A stretch of 64,000 nucleotides of DNA. It comes from JAKFWF01 sp963732635 (lineage in GTDB: Bacteria > Pseudomonadota > Alphaproteobacteria > Rhizobiales > Hyphomicrobiaceae). Positions 1 through 8,469 of the stretch are shown in pieces. The notes below the pieces were generated by a model. The model saw nothing but the letters and a program-made list of their open reading frames with translations. It was not told the DNA's origin and did no database searches. The position numbers were made by a program, and so were the translations under genes. How positions within the stretch are numbered: the stretch's first letter is position 1; every line of letters begins with the position of its first letter. The stretch spans positions 682,001 to 746,000 of the forward strand of contig CAVTAL010000035.1 in assembly GCA_963732635.1 (NCBI GenBank), written 5' to 3'.

Positions 1-1006
1 TTTCCGCCGAATGATAGATCGCGGTGATCAACTCCAGCGAAGCGCGGGCGTCGGCGAGCGTCACGGGCAGCGGCGTGCCATTGGAAATGGCAGCGTGGAT
101 GCGCGCGAATTGGCCGGTGAAGGACTTCGTGATTGGGCTTGAAGGTGGCGAGCGTGGTTGCGATTTGAGTTTCGATCTCCGGCGTCTTGCCCTTGAAATA
201 CCAGGGGTCGTCGCCGATCCGGTAAGGATGCGCGCTGCGGCTCTCGACAGTCAGATTCGAGAACATGAAGCGAATACGGGAGAGTTCCTCGGCCGCCCCC
301 AAGGTAACGGCCAATGTCGCCAGAGATCCGTTCGCCATCTCGATCGAGACCGCTGCGCAGTCTTCGACCTCGATCGGGTTCACGCGGGTCGCCAGCCGCG
401 CATAAAGGTTTTTCACCGGGCCGTTGACGTAGGAAAGGATGTCGTGCGCGTGGATCGCCTGGCTGAGGCAGCAGCCGCCGAGTTCGGTGTCCCATTTGCC
501 GCGCCACCGCACCGCGTAATAGTCGGCATCGCGCCGCCATGACGTTTCGATGGTCGCCAGATACGGCGTGCCGCAGATGCCCTTATCCTGAAGCAGCTTC
601 AGCTTCTGCAGCCCGTTGCCGAAACGATACTGGAAGACAGGCGATAGCGTGCCCTTGGCGTTCGCGGCAGCCTTCTCGATGGCGTCGACGTCGGCGAGTG
701 AGCCGGTGATCGGCTTTTCGCAGATGACGTGGAAGCCCGCCGCAAGCGCCTGTTCGGTCAGGCTGCGATGGGTGTTGGGCGGCGTGCAGATGTCGATAAC
801 GTCGAGGCCCGGCATGGTCATCAAATCGGCGAAGCGGGTGACGGCAGTCAGCACCATTATACATGTGCCGCCGTGGCGTTGGCCTTATCGGCATCGAGAT
901 CGCAGATCGTCTGCACCGCGTAGAGGTCCGGCAGCTCGGCATAGGCTTCGAGATGCTTGGCGCCGATGCCGACGCCGACCACGGCGACATTCAGTTTGCG
1001 GCTCAT
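1..1006 (-). pseudogene. Gfo/Idh/MocA oxidoreductase, frameshifted and cut by window edge
   Basis: The start at 1006 overlaps the stop of the upstream oxidoreductase by 4 bp (ATGA). The N-terminus carries the Rossmann motif VGVGIGAKHLEAY and reaches a stop after 49 residues at 857. A second frame picks up at about 857 with the family sequence DVIDICTPPNTHRS and the conserved EKP (ICEKPITGS), and continues to about 125. There a further one-base shift is needed to reach SFTGQFARIHAAISNG, which runs off the left edge. The two shifts are in opposite directions. Family members oxidise or reduce sugars or inositols with NAD(P), and this one is the last visible gene of the ABC sugar operon. Either a decayed gene or two sequencing indels. 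Confidence 0.7.
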
Positions 1007-2034
1007 GAGCGGCCTCCGACGCGGACTGCCTTGGCCTCGGCCTCGAGTGCAAGTTGGGTCGCAAGGAAGCAGTGTGATTGCGTCATTGCGGTTTCGGTGC
1101 GGTCGAGGATGTCGGCATACAGACGTGATCCATAGGGCAGCGGCTCGTTCGAGCAATCGATCCGCTGGATGCCTTTCTGGTCAACCATGATCAGGTGATC
1201 ACTACCCGCCTGACCGCCGATGTCGATGTACTTGCGCAGCTCGATATAGCCATCCGTGCCAAGGATCGTCAGTCGACCGTCGCCCCAGACCGGCAGCCCC
1301 TTCGGCGTGTACCAGTCGACGCGAATGTAGCCGGTGCCACCGTTGCCGCGCAGCAGCACCTCGCCGAAGTCTTCAAGTTCCGGCTTGTCCGGATTGGCAT
1401 GGTTGGCAATGTGCGAAGCCACGACCTCGGCCGAAGTCGACCCCGTGAAGTGTAAGAACTGGTCACACTGGTGGGCCGCGATATCGCACAGGACGCCGCC
1501 GTAACGAGCGCGCTGGTAGAACCAATCGGGCCTTGGGTTATTGTTGAGCGCATGTGGTCCGAGACCAACGGTTTGCACGACCTTGCCAATGGCGCCGGCC
1601 GCCACCAGCAAACTCGCCTTGGCCGTCGCGCGATTTTCGAAGCGCTCGGAATAGCAGACCGAGAAGATGCGCTTGGTCTCGGCTTGCACCCGGCGAACTT
1701 CGGCCAACTGTTCGAGCGTGATGACGCCCGGCTTGTCGACCATCACGTCCTTGCCGGCACGCATGAACTCGATCGCGGCGGCAGCCCGAATGTCGGGCGT
1801 GATCGAACTGACGATCAGCTTGATTGAAGGGTCATCGAGGATCTCGCGCTTGTCGGCGACGCGGCGTGCCTGCGGATAGGCCTGCATGTAGGTTGCCGCT
1901 AGATCGTCTTCGACCGCATGTACCGCGACCAGTTCGGCGCCGGCATCGAGCATGGCCTTGGTTTGGCCGTAGATGTGGCTGTGGTTGAGTCCGATGGCCG
2001 CGAACTTCAGTGGAGGTCTTGAGGTTTTGCTCAT
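1003..2034 (-). CDS. Gfo/Idh/MocA family oxidoreductase
   Basis: NAD(P)-dependent sugar/polyol dehydrogenase family protein of 343 residues. The N-terminus (KFAAIGLNHSHIYGQ) is a Rossmann fold variant, the conserved Lys-Pro of the family is at VDKPGVITLEQL, and the C-terminal half contains the GFO/IDH alpha/beta domain (FTGSTSAEVVASH). The start at 2034 was chosen because MSKTSRPPLKF begins right at the fold and overlaps the permease stop by 4 bp (ATGA). It overlaps the next oxidoreductase start in the same way, so translation is coupled along the operon. It probably oxidises the sugar or polyol imported by the upstream transporter; the substrate cannot be read from the sequence. Confidence 0.88.
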   Translation of the reverse strand: MSKTSRPPLKFAAIGLNHSHIYGQTKAMLDAGAELVAVHAVEDDLAATYMQAYPQARRVADKREILDDPSIKLIVSSITPDIRAAAAIEFMRAGKDVMVDKPGVITLEQLAEVRRVQAETKRIFSVCYSERFENRATAKASLLVAAGAIGKVVQTVGLGPHALNNNPRPDWFYQRARYGGVLCDIAAHQCDQFLHFTGSTSAEVVASHIANHANPDKPELEDFGEVLLRGNGGTGYIRVDWYTPKGLPVWGDGRLTILGTDGYIELRKYIDIGGQAGSDHLIMVDQKGIQRIDCSNEPLPYGSRLYADILDRTETAMTQSHCFLATQLALEAEAKAVRVGGRS

Positions 2035-2903
2035 CGCTTCATCCCCGACATGGCCACGCCTTCGATGATGAGGCGCTGGAAGAACAAGAACACCAGAAAG
2101 ATCGGCAGGATCGCCAATACCGACATGGCAAATAGCTGGCCCCATGCGGACGTACCAGTCGCGTCCACGAACGATCGCAGCGCCAGCGGTACCGTGTAGT
2201 TGGCGCTGTCGTTGAGGTAGATCAGCGGTCCAAAGAAGTCATTCCACGTCCAAAGGAACGAGAAGATGCCGGCGGTTGCCATCACCGGCAGCGACAGCGG
2301 CATGATGACTTTCCAGTAGATGCGCCAGGGGCTGCAGCCGTCCATTTGCGCGGCCTCGTCAAGCTCGCGCGGGATGCCGCGAAAAAACTGCACCATCAGG
2401 AAGATGAAGAACGCGTCGGCCGCCAGGTACTTCGGCACGACCAGTGGCAGAAACGTGTCGATCCAGCCGAGCTGGAGGAACAGAACGTACTGCGGAATCA
2501 ACGTCACATGATAGGGCAACATCAAGGTGCCGAGCATCAACGCGAACAAGGGCTGCTTCCAGCGAAACTGCAGGCGCGCGAATGCATACGCCGTCAGTGA
2601 GCAGGATGCCAGATTGCCGATCACGACGAGAACGGCGATTACGAACGAGTTCCAGTAGAACCGCGTGAAGCTTGTTTGCAGGGCCGTCCAACCCTCGCGG
2701 AAGTTTTTTGGATCAAGAGAATGGGGAATGATCGACAGGTCGGTGAAGATCTCATTCTCTGGCTTGAAGGCCGAGGCCACCATCCACAGCAGCGGATAAA
2801 GCATCACGAAGGACGCCGCGATCAACAAACCGTGGCGAAGGCAGGCGGAAACAATCGGCCACAAGCGGGTGCCGCCGCGCGCCTCAACGTGCATCGTCTT
2901 CAT
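2031..2903 (-). CDS. Carbohydrate ABC transporter permease (MalG-like)
   Basis: Inner-membrane permease of 290 residues, the usual size of the CUT1 MalG/UgpE type. About six hydrophobic segments are visible, starting with LLIAASFVMLYPLLWMVASA. The EAA loop that docks the ATPase is present as ELDEAAQMDGCSPWRIYWKV followed by a proline-rich turn. The start overlaps the preceding permease by 20 bp. The partner permease and binding protein are immediately upstream, but no ATPase gene is visible; it may lie past the left edge or be shared with another system. Confidence 0.92.
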   Translation of the reverse strand: MKTMHVEARGGTRLWPIVSACLRHGLLIAASFVMLYPLLWMVASAFKPENEIFTDLSIIPHSLDPKNFREGWTALQTSFTRFYWNSFVIAVLVVIGNLASCSLTAYAFARLQFRWKQPLFALMLGTLMLPYHVTLIPQYVLFLQLGWIDTFLPLVVPKYLAADAFFIFLMVQFFRGIPRELDEAAQMDGCSPWRIYWKVIMPLSLPVMATAGIFSFLWTWNDFFGPLIYLNDSANYTVPLALRSFVDATGTSAWGQLFAMSVLAILPIFLVFLFFQRLIIEGVAMSGMKR

Positions 2904-3825
2904 AATGCACCCAGTATTTCGAGGTTAGGAAACTCAGTGCGGTGAAAGCGCCGATGATGATCAACAGCACCCAGGCGAGCGCCGCCGCATAGCCCATCCG
3001 GAAGTAGGCGAATGCCTCCTGATAGAGAAACAGCGTGTAGAACAATGTGCTGTCGACCGGCCCGCCGGTGCCGCCGGAAATGATGAAGGCCGGCGTAAAC
3101 GCCTTGAAGCCCTCGATCACCTGCAGCACCATGTTGAAGAAGATCACCGGCGCCAGCAGCGGCAAGGTGATCCGCCGGAACTGGCGGAATTTCGAGGCGC
3201 CATCCATCGAAGCGGCCTCATACAAGTCCTGCGGGATTTGTCTCAAGCCCGCCAGGAAAATTATCATCGGCGATCCGAACTGCCAGATCGCCAGAATGAC
3301 AAGCGTGTACACAGCCGTGTTCGGGTTTGAAATCCAACTTGGTCCTTGTATCCCGAACAGCCACAACAAGACTTGGTTGACCGTGCCATTGCCTTCGAAC
3401 AATTGGCGCCACAGCACCGCAATTGCGACCGATCCGCCAAGCAACGACGGAATGTAGAACAGCGCGCGATACACGCCGCCGCCGCGCACCGCCTTGTCGA
3501 GCAAGGTTGCGATCAGCAGCGCGAAGGCAAGCTTCAACGGCACTTCGAACATAAGATATGTGAAAGTGACCTTCAGGGCCTGATAAAAGCGGTAGTCGCC
3601 GGAGAACATCCGCACGTAATTGTCAGCGCCGATCCACACCGGTGGCGTCAACAGATCGAACTTCGTAAACGACAAGTAGAGCGAGGCAAGCACCGGTCCG
3701 AGCGTGAACACCACGAAGCCGATGAGCCAGGGAGCGAGAAACAGGTACGCCGTCCGATCGCGCCCGGTGAACCCGAGCGCGAAGCGCGACGTACCTTGGC
3801 TCAACTCGGTCCCGGACAGCGTCAT
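2884..3825 (-). CDS. Sugar ABC transporter permease (MalF-like)
   Basis: Inner-membrane permease of 313 residues, MalF/UgpA type. The first membrane segment is YLFLAPWLIGFVVFTLGPVL and five more hydrophobic stretches follow. The EAA motif DLYEAASMDGASKFRQFRRI with downstream LPLLAPV is intact. The start codon overlaps the stop of the binding-protein gene (ATGA at 3822-3825), so the two are translated in a coupled fashion. It forms the heterodimeric channel with the MalG-like protein encoded next. Confidence 0.92.
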   Translation of the reverse strand: MTLSGTELSQGTSRFALGFTGRDRTAYLFLAPWLIGFVVFTLGPVLASLYLSFTKFDLLTPPVWIGADNYVRMFSGDYRFYQALKVTFTYLMFEVPLKLAFALLIATLLDKAVRGGGVYRALFYIPSLLGGSVAIAVLWRQLFEGNGTVNQVLLWLFGIQGPSWISNPNTAVYTLVILAIWQFGSPMIIFLAGLRQIPQDLYEAASMDGASKFRQFRRITLPLLAPVIFFNMVLQVIEGFKAFTPAFIISGGTGGPVDSTLFYTLFLYQEAFAYFRMGYAAALAWVLLIIIGAFTALSFLTSKYWVHYEDDAR

Positions 3826-5105
3826 GCCCGCGCCAGGATGCTTTCCGCCTCGGTGACGAATTGCCCGGCGCCATCCTTCACGCTGGCGCGGCCGAAAGCG
3901 ACACTATCGGCGACGCGCAACAGCAACTTCTCGATTTCGCCGGCACCCTTGGGCGGCGGTGGCGGCAGTGCGACCGCGACCTTGGTGACGGCGGCGACGT
4001 AATTGATCTGCATCTTGCCCAGATCGTCGAGGTCCGGCGTCAACAATCCTTGAGCGATTGACGATGGCGGCACGCCGCGCTCGATGCCGAGCGCCTTCAC
4101 GCCATCCGTCTCATTGACGAGGAAATTGATGAGCTTCGCCGCTTCCTCCGGGGCCTTGGTCTTGGACGAAACGCTCATCATCATCGCCGGCTTGATGTAG
4201 TGGCCAGACGGCGAACCCTTTTCGTTGGGGAATACGCTTATCGCGAGCTTGGACTTGCTGATGCCCTGGAAGGCGACGACCTGGTTCGAATTGGCGAAGC
4301 TCATGGCAGCGGTGCCGCGGCTGATCTCGTACTGGTCGATGGCACCGGTATTGGTGGCGCCGATCTCGGCTGGGGCTACCGCGCCGGATTTGCGCAGCTT
4401 GTCCCACAGGTCGAACCAGGCGGTAACGTCGTCGCGTGTGAACGCGGCCTTGCCCTCGGGCGTGTAAAGTAGTTTTCCTCGCTGGTTCAAGTAGTGCTCG
4501 AAGCCCTGTTCCCAGCGGCTGTTGTCGCCCGACCCCCAATATTTCCCTGGATTGATTTTCGAGATTTCACCGGCAATACGGGCCAAGTCGTCCCAAGTCC
4601 AGTTGGGATCGAGCGACTTGACGCCGACCTTCTCGAACATCGCGGTATCATAGACCATGGCCTTGGAGTTGGTGCCCAGAGTGATGCCGTAGAGCTTGCC
4701 ATCGACCTTGCCGCAATCACGGGCGGCTGCAGCGAACGTCGACAGGTCGAGCGGCTTGGGCGCCAGGCTGTCGAGAGGTAACAGCGTCTGACGCCGGGCA
4801 TATTCGAAGATGTAGCGATAATCCATCTGGATCAGGTCAGGCGCATTGCCACCCGCAGTCTGCGTGCCGAGTTTGGTCCAGTAATCACCCCAGCCGAGCG
4901 CCTCGGCTGAAATATCGGTGCCAGATTTTGCCTTGTACGCTTCGAGCGCCGCCTTGGTCCGCTTGTCACGGTCCGGGTTGCCCCACCAGAATGCTCGTAG
5001 GCGAGTGGCGGATTGCGCCTGTGCGATGCCTGTCGCTGCGAACAACGCCGAGCCGGCGATCGTCGCGGCGCCGTGAACAAATTGCCGGCGCGAAATGCGT
5101 GCCAT
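3822..5105 (-). CDS. ABC transporter sugar-binding protein with Tat signal
   Basis: Periplasmic solute-binding protein of family 1, 427 residues. The start at 5105 gives MARISRRQFVHGAATIAG, a twin-arginine signal with a following hydrophobic stretch, and is preceded by a strong ribosome site GGAGGAAGACCC. Reading further upstream gives arginine-rich sequence with no family character. The mature part has the fold-typical DLIQMDYRYIFEYARR and WTWDDLARIAGEISK segments. It is the first gene of a five-gene operon with two permeases and two oxidoreductases. The Tat signal suggests export in folded form. Confidence 0.9.
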   Translation of the reverse strand: MARISRRQFVHGAATIAGSALFAATGIAQAQSATRLRAFWWGNPDRDKRTKAALEAYKAKSGTDISAEALGWGDYWTKLGTQTAGGNAPDLIQMDYRYIFEYARRQTLLPLDSLAPKPLDLSTFAAAARDCGKVDGKLYGITLGTNSKAMVYDTAMFEKVGVKSLDPNWTWDDLARIAGEISKINPGKYWGSGDNSRWEQGFEHYLNQRGKLLYTPEGKAAFTRDDVTAWFDLWDKLRKSGAVAPAEIGATNTGAIDQYEISRGTAAMSFANSNQVVAFQGISKSKLAISVFPNEKGSPSGHYIKPAMMMSVSSKTKAPEEAAKLINFLVNETDGVKALGIERGVPPSSIAQGLLTPDLDDLGKMQINYVAAVTKVAVALPPPPPKGAGEIEKLLLRVADSVAFGRASVKDGAGQFVTEAESILARA

Positions 5106-5181
5106 GGGTCTTCCTCCGATGCGCTTCTTGGCTGCGGTGTCGCTGCGTACACTCGTGTCGAGGAGCGTAACCGAAGTTGAC

Positions 5182-5206
5182 CGGTATCGTCTACGCACCG
5201 ATACCG
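5182..5206. promoter_or_regulatory. Dyad upstream of the sugar ABC operon
   Basis: The arms CGGTATCG (5182-5189) and CGATACCG (5199-5206) are perfect inverted repeats around a 9-base spacer. They lie between the guaA stop and the binding-protein start, about 80-100 bp upstream of that start. Position and symmetry suggest an operator for a sugar-responsive regulator. A role as a guaA transcript end is possible but no T-run follows. Confidence 0.45.
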
Positions 5207-5280
5207 CTGCCGTACACGCCGACGGTCGTGTCGCAATTCTTGATCGCGCTCGGCGCCGATCCATCGCGAAAGCTATGGAA

Positions 5281-6831
5281 TCATTCCCACTCGATGGTGC
5301 CGGGCGGCTTCGAGGTGATGTCGTAGACCACCCTGTTGATCCCCTTGACCTCATTGATGATGCGGGTCGCGGTGCGGCCGAGAATGGCGTGATCGAACGG
5401 GAAGTAGTCGGCGGTCATGCCGTCGGTCGAGGTTACGGCGCGCAAGGCACAGACCTGATCGTAGGTGCGGCCATCGCCCATCACGCCGACGGTGCGAACC
5501 GGCAGCAGCACGGCGAATGCCTGCCAGATGGTGTCGTAAAGACCGGCCTTGCGGATCTCGTCGAGATAGATCGCGTCAGCCTTTCTCAGCGTGTCGAGCT
5601 TCTCTTGCGTGATGGCGCCGGGAATGCGGATGGCTAGACCGGGGCCGGGGAACGGATGGCGGCCGACGAAGGTGTCGGGCAGGCCAAGTTCCCGGCCAAG
5701 CGCACGCACCTCGTCCTTGAACAGCTCGCGTAATGGCTCGACCAGCTTGAGCCGCATTGCCGACGGCAGGCCACCAACGTTGTGGTGTGACTTGATCGTC
5801 ACCGACGGCCCGCCGGTGAACGACACGCTTTCGATGACATCCGGGTAGAGCGTGCCCTGGGCTAGAAATTCGACGTCGCCGAGTTTCTTCGATTCCGCTT
5901 CGAACACGTCGATGAACAATCGGCCGATGATCTTGCGCTTGGTTTCGGGATCGGTGACGCCATCCAATTCGCGCAAGAATTGCTCTGATGCGTCGACATG
6001 CACCAGCGGGATATTGAACTTGCCGCGGAACATCGAAACGACTTCCTCGGATTCGTTCATCCGCATCAGGCCGTGGTCGACATAGATGCAGGTGAGACGG
6101 TCACCGATGGCTTCATGGATCAGAACGGCGGCGACTGAGCTGTCAACGCCACCCGACAGGCCGCAGATGACGCGGCCCTTGTTGCCGACGGTCGCGCGGA
6201 TCTTGGCGATCATATCCTTGCGGTAGGCAGCCATCGTCCAATCGGATTTAAGGCCGGCAATGTTGTGCACGAAGTTGGCAATCAGCTTTGCCCCGTCGGG
6301 TGTGTGCACGACTTCCGGGTGGAACATCGTCGTGTAGAACCGCCGGGATTCGTCGGTTGCGATGGCGAATGGCGCATTCTCGCTGGTTGCCTTGACGGTA
6401 AAACCGTCCGGTAACTGGGTAACCCGGTCGCCGTGGCTCATCCAGACCGGATAGCGCTTGCCAACTTCCCAGATCCCATCGAAGAGAGCGCTGTGTTCCC
6501 GGATTTCAATCTCGGCCCGGCCGAACTCGGCGGCGTGGCCGCCCTCGACGGTGCCACCCAATTGAACCGCGGTCGCTTGCTGGCCATAGCAAATGGCGAG
6601 GATTGGTACGCCCGCCTTGAACACCCGCTCTGGCGCCCTCGGGCTCAGATCCGTGGTTACACTGGCAGGCCCACCCGACAGGATGATGGCTTTCGGCGCC
6701 AAGCGCTCAAAGGCTTCCTCGGCCTTGTTATAAGGCACGATTTCGGAATGCACGCCTTGCTCGCGCACGCGACGGGCGATGAGCTGCGTGACCTGGCTAC
6801 CAAAGTCGATGATGAGGACGGTGTCTGTCAT
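5281..6831 (-). CDS. guaA: GMP synthase (glutamine-hydrolysing)
   Basis: Converts XMP to GMP with glutamine and ATP, the last step of guanine nucleotide synthesis. The 516 residues contain an N-terminal class I glutamine amidotransferase (VLIIDFGSQVTQLIAR; nucleophile Cys at about residue 81 in ILAICYGQQ; His-Pro-Glu in FHPEVVHT), an ATP pyrophosphatase loop (GLSGGVDSSVAAVLI, about residue 227) and the C-terminal dimerisation domain ending in PPGTIEWE. The start at 6831 (MTDTVLIIDF) matches the family N-terminus; the in-frame upstream extension does not. It lies 75 bp after lysA on the same strand. Confidence 0.98.
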   Translation of the reverse strand: MTDTVLIIDFGSQVTQLIARRVREQGVHSEIVPYNKAEEAFERLAPKAIILSGGPASVTTDLSPRAPERVFKAGVPILAICYGQQATAVQLGGTVEGGHAAEFGRAEIEIREHSALFDGIWEVGKRYPVWMSHGDRVTQLPDGFTVKATSENAPFAIATDESRRFYTTMFHPEVVHTPDGAKLIANFVHNIAGLKSDWTMAAYRKDMIAKIRATVGNKGRVICGLSGGVDSSVAAVLIHEAIGDRLTCIYVDHGLMRMNESEEVVSMFRGKFNIPLVHVDASEQFLRELDGVTDPETKRKIIGRLFIDVFEAESKKLGDVEFLAQGTLYPDVIESVSFTGGPSVTIKSHHNVGGLPSAMRLKLVEPLRELFKDEVRALGRELGLPDTFVGRHPFPGPGLAIRIPGAITQEKLDTLRKADAIYLDEIRKAGLYDTIWQAFAVLLPVRTVGVMGDGRTYDQVCALRAVTSTDGMTADYFPFDHAILGRTATRIINEVKGINRVVYDITSKPPGTIEWE

Positions 6832-6905
6832 GAATACGCGATACGCCATCAGCATTGCCCGCACAACCCTGCCGGGCGCGCAACGGCTTGGCAATCCCCG
6901 GGAGT

Positions 6906-8177
6906 TCACAACCAGCTGGGGATGCGGTCGAGGCCGAGCAGTTCCTCGTAGGTCATACGCGGTCGCACCACGGCACTGCGCGCGCCGCTGACCAGCACTT
7001 CCGGAATCAGCAATCGGGTATTGTAGGTCGACGACATCGTCGCGCCATAGGCGCCCGCCGTCATCAGCGCGATGAGATCGCCAGGCTTGGTCACTGGTAA
7101 CTCGCGGCCATTGGCGAATTCGTCGCTGGTCTCGCAGATCGGCCCAACCACGTCATAGTCCACCCGCTTGGCGCCGGTGGCTGGTTCGTTCACCGGCCAG
7201 ATTTCATGGAATGCGTCGTACATCGCCGGCCGGATCAGGTCGTTCATGGCGGCGTCGACAACGAGGAAGGTCTTGTGCGGCCGGTGATTGACGCGCAGCA
7301 CGCGGGTCACCAGGATGCCGGCGTTGCCGACGATCAGGCGGCCGGGCTCGAAGCCGAGTTCGACATCGAGCTTGCCGAGAACCCGCTCGACCATCGCCGC
7401 ATAGGCCTGAATCAGGTCGGGGCCATGGTCGACCGCCTCGCTCATTTCGTAGGGAATGCCGAGGCCGCCACCGAGATCGAGGCGCTCGACGGCGTGGCCA
7501 GTGGCGCGCAGCTGGGTCACCAGCTCGGCCATGCGCGTGAAAGCTGCTTCCAGATCGCCTAGCTCGCGGATCTGGCTGCCGATGTGCACGGCGAGGCCCA
7601 TCATGCGCACGCCGGCCATATTGGCCGCGTTGTCGTACAGCCGGGCGGCTTCGGCAATGCTGACACCGAACTTGTTCTCGGTCGAACCGGTGGTGATCTT
7701 GGCATGGCCGCCGGCGCCAACATCCGGGTTGATGCGAATGACCGCTGCTTGCCGCCGTCCCTTGGAGTCGGCAATGCGCGACAGGGCGTGCAGTTCGTCC
7801 TCGGTCTCGACGTTGACCTGAAAGATTCCAGTGTCGACCGCAAACGCCAGTTCCTGGTCGGATTTGCCGACGCCCGAGAAAACGATCTTGGAAGCGGGAA
7901 TGCCGGCCGCCAACGCGCGCCGGATCTCACCTTCAGACACCGTGTCGGCGCCGGCGCCGAGCTTGGCCAGGGTTTTCAGGACAGCCAGATTGCTGTTCGC
8001 CTTCATGGCGTAGAATACGTGCGCCTTCGGGCCAACGGCTTTCGCGAATGCCGCATAGTGCCGCTCGATCGTCGCCGAAGAATAGCAATAGAACGGCGTG
8101 CCGACTTCGGCGGCGAGCGCAGTCAGGCTCACATCCTCGGCGTGCAGTACGCCATCGCGGTAGGCAAAATGATGCAT
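6906..8177 (-). CDS. lysA: Diaminopimelate decarboxylase
   Basis: PLP enzyme making L-lysine from meso-diaminopimelate, 423 residues. The PLP lysine is in VFYAMKANSNLAVL, the phosphate-binding glycines in LDLGGGLGIPY, substrate residues in ELGFEPGRLIVGNAG, and the C-terminal catalytic Cys in VVGPICETSDEFA. The start MHHFAYRDGVLHAED is the usual N-terminus. It sits 41 bp downstream of lptM, an order common in Hyphomicrobiales, and probably shares the argH transcript. Confidence 0.98.
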   Translation of the reverse strand: MHHFAYRDGVLHAEDVSLTALAAEVGTPFYCYSSATIERHYAAFAKAVGPKAHVFYAMKANSNLAVLKTLAKLGAGADTVSEGEIRRALAAGIPASKIVFSGVGKSDQELAFAVDTGIFQVNVETEDELHALSRIADSKGRRQAAVIRINPDVGAGGHAKITTGSTENKFGVSIAEAARLYDNAANMAGVRMMGLAVHIGSQIRELGDLEAAFTRMAELVTQLRATGHAVERLDLGGGLGIPYEMSEAVDHGPDLIQAYAAMVERVLGKLDVELGFEPGRLIVGNAGILVTRVLRVNHRPHKTFLVVDAAMNDLIRPAMYDAFHEIWPVNEPATGAKRVDYDVVGPICETSDEFANGRELPVTKPGDLIALMTAGAYGATMSSTYNTRLLIPEVLVSGARSAVVRPRMTYEELLGLDRIPSWL

Positions 8178-8218
8178 GGGACTCGGGCCTTGGAGCCGCG
8201 CTTAGGCTTAGCGGGATA

Positions 8219-8425
8219 TCAGCGGATCAGTCCGTCGAGAATGAAACCCTTGTGCGGTTTCGGCGCTGCGTCTTCGGCCTTACCCTGGCCGGATTCGGCC
8301 GATGCGCTCGCCTGGTTCTGCGCCTTGGCGTCGGCCGGCGTCTCCAGCGGACCCTTCAGGCCGCAGCCAGCCAACAGCATCGCTGCCGCAATGGTCGCTA
8401 CCCAGGGTTTGACGGCGTGTCGCAT
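8219..8425 (-). CDS. lptM: Small LptM-family (YifL-type) lipoprotein
   Basis: A 68-residue lipoprotein. The signal peptide ends in the lipobox LLAGC with the lipidated Cys at 21, followed at once by GLKGPLETP, the hallmark of the LptM/YifL family. In Escherichia coli LptM assists maturation of the LptD-LptE lipopolysaccharide export pore; the same role here is inferred. It lies between argH and lysA, the normal neighbourhood of this family. The C-terminus (KPHKGFILDGLIR) is polar. Confidence 0.9.
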   Translation of the reverse strand: MRHAVKPWVATIAAAMLLAGCGLKGPLETPADAKAQNQASASAESGQGKAEDAAPKPHKGFILDGLIR

Positions 8426-8469
8426 GAAACCGAACTCTCGCGCCTTTTTTGTTCGTAACGGCTCAAGTC

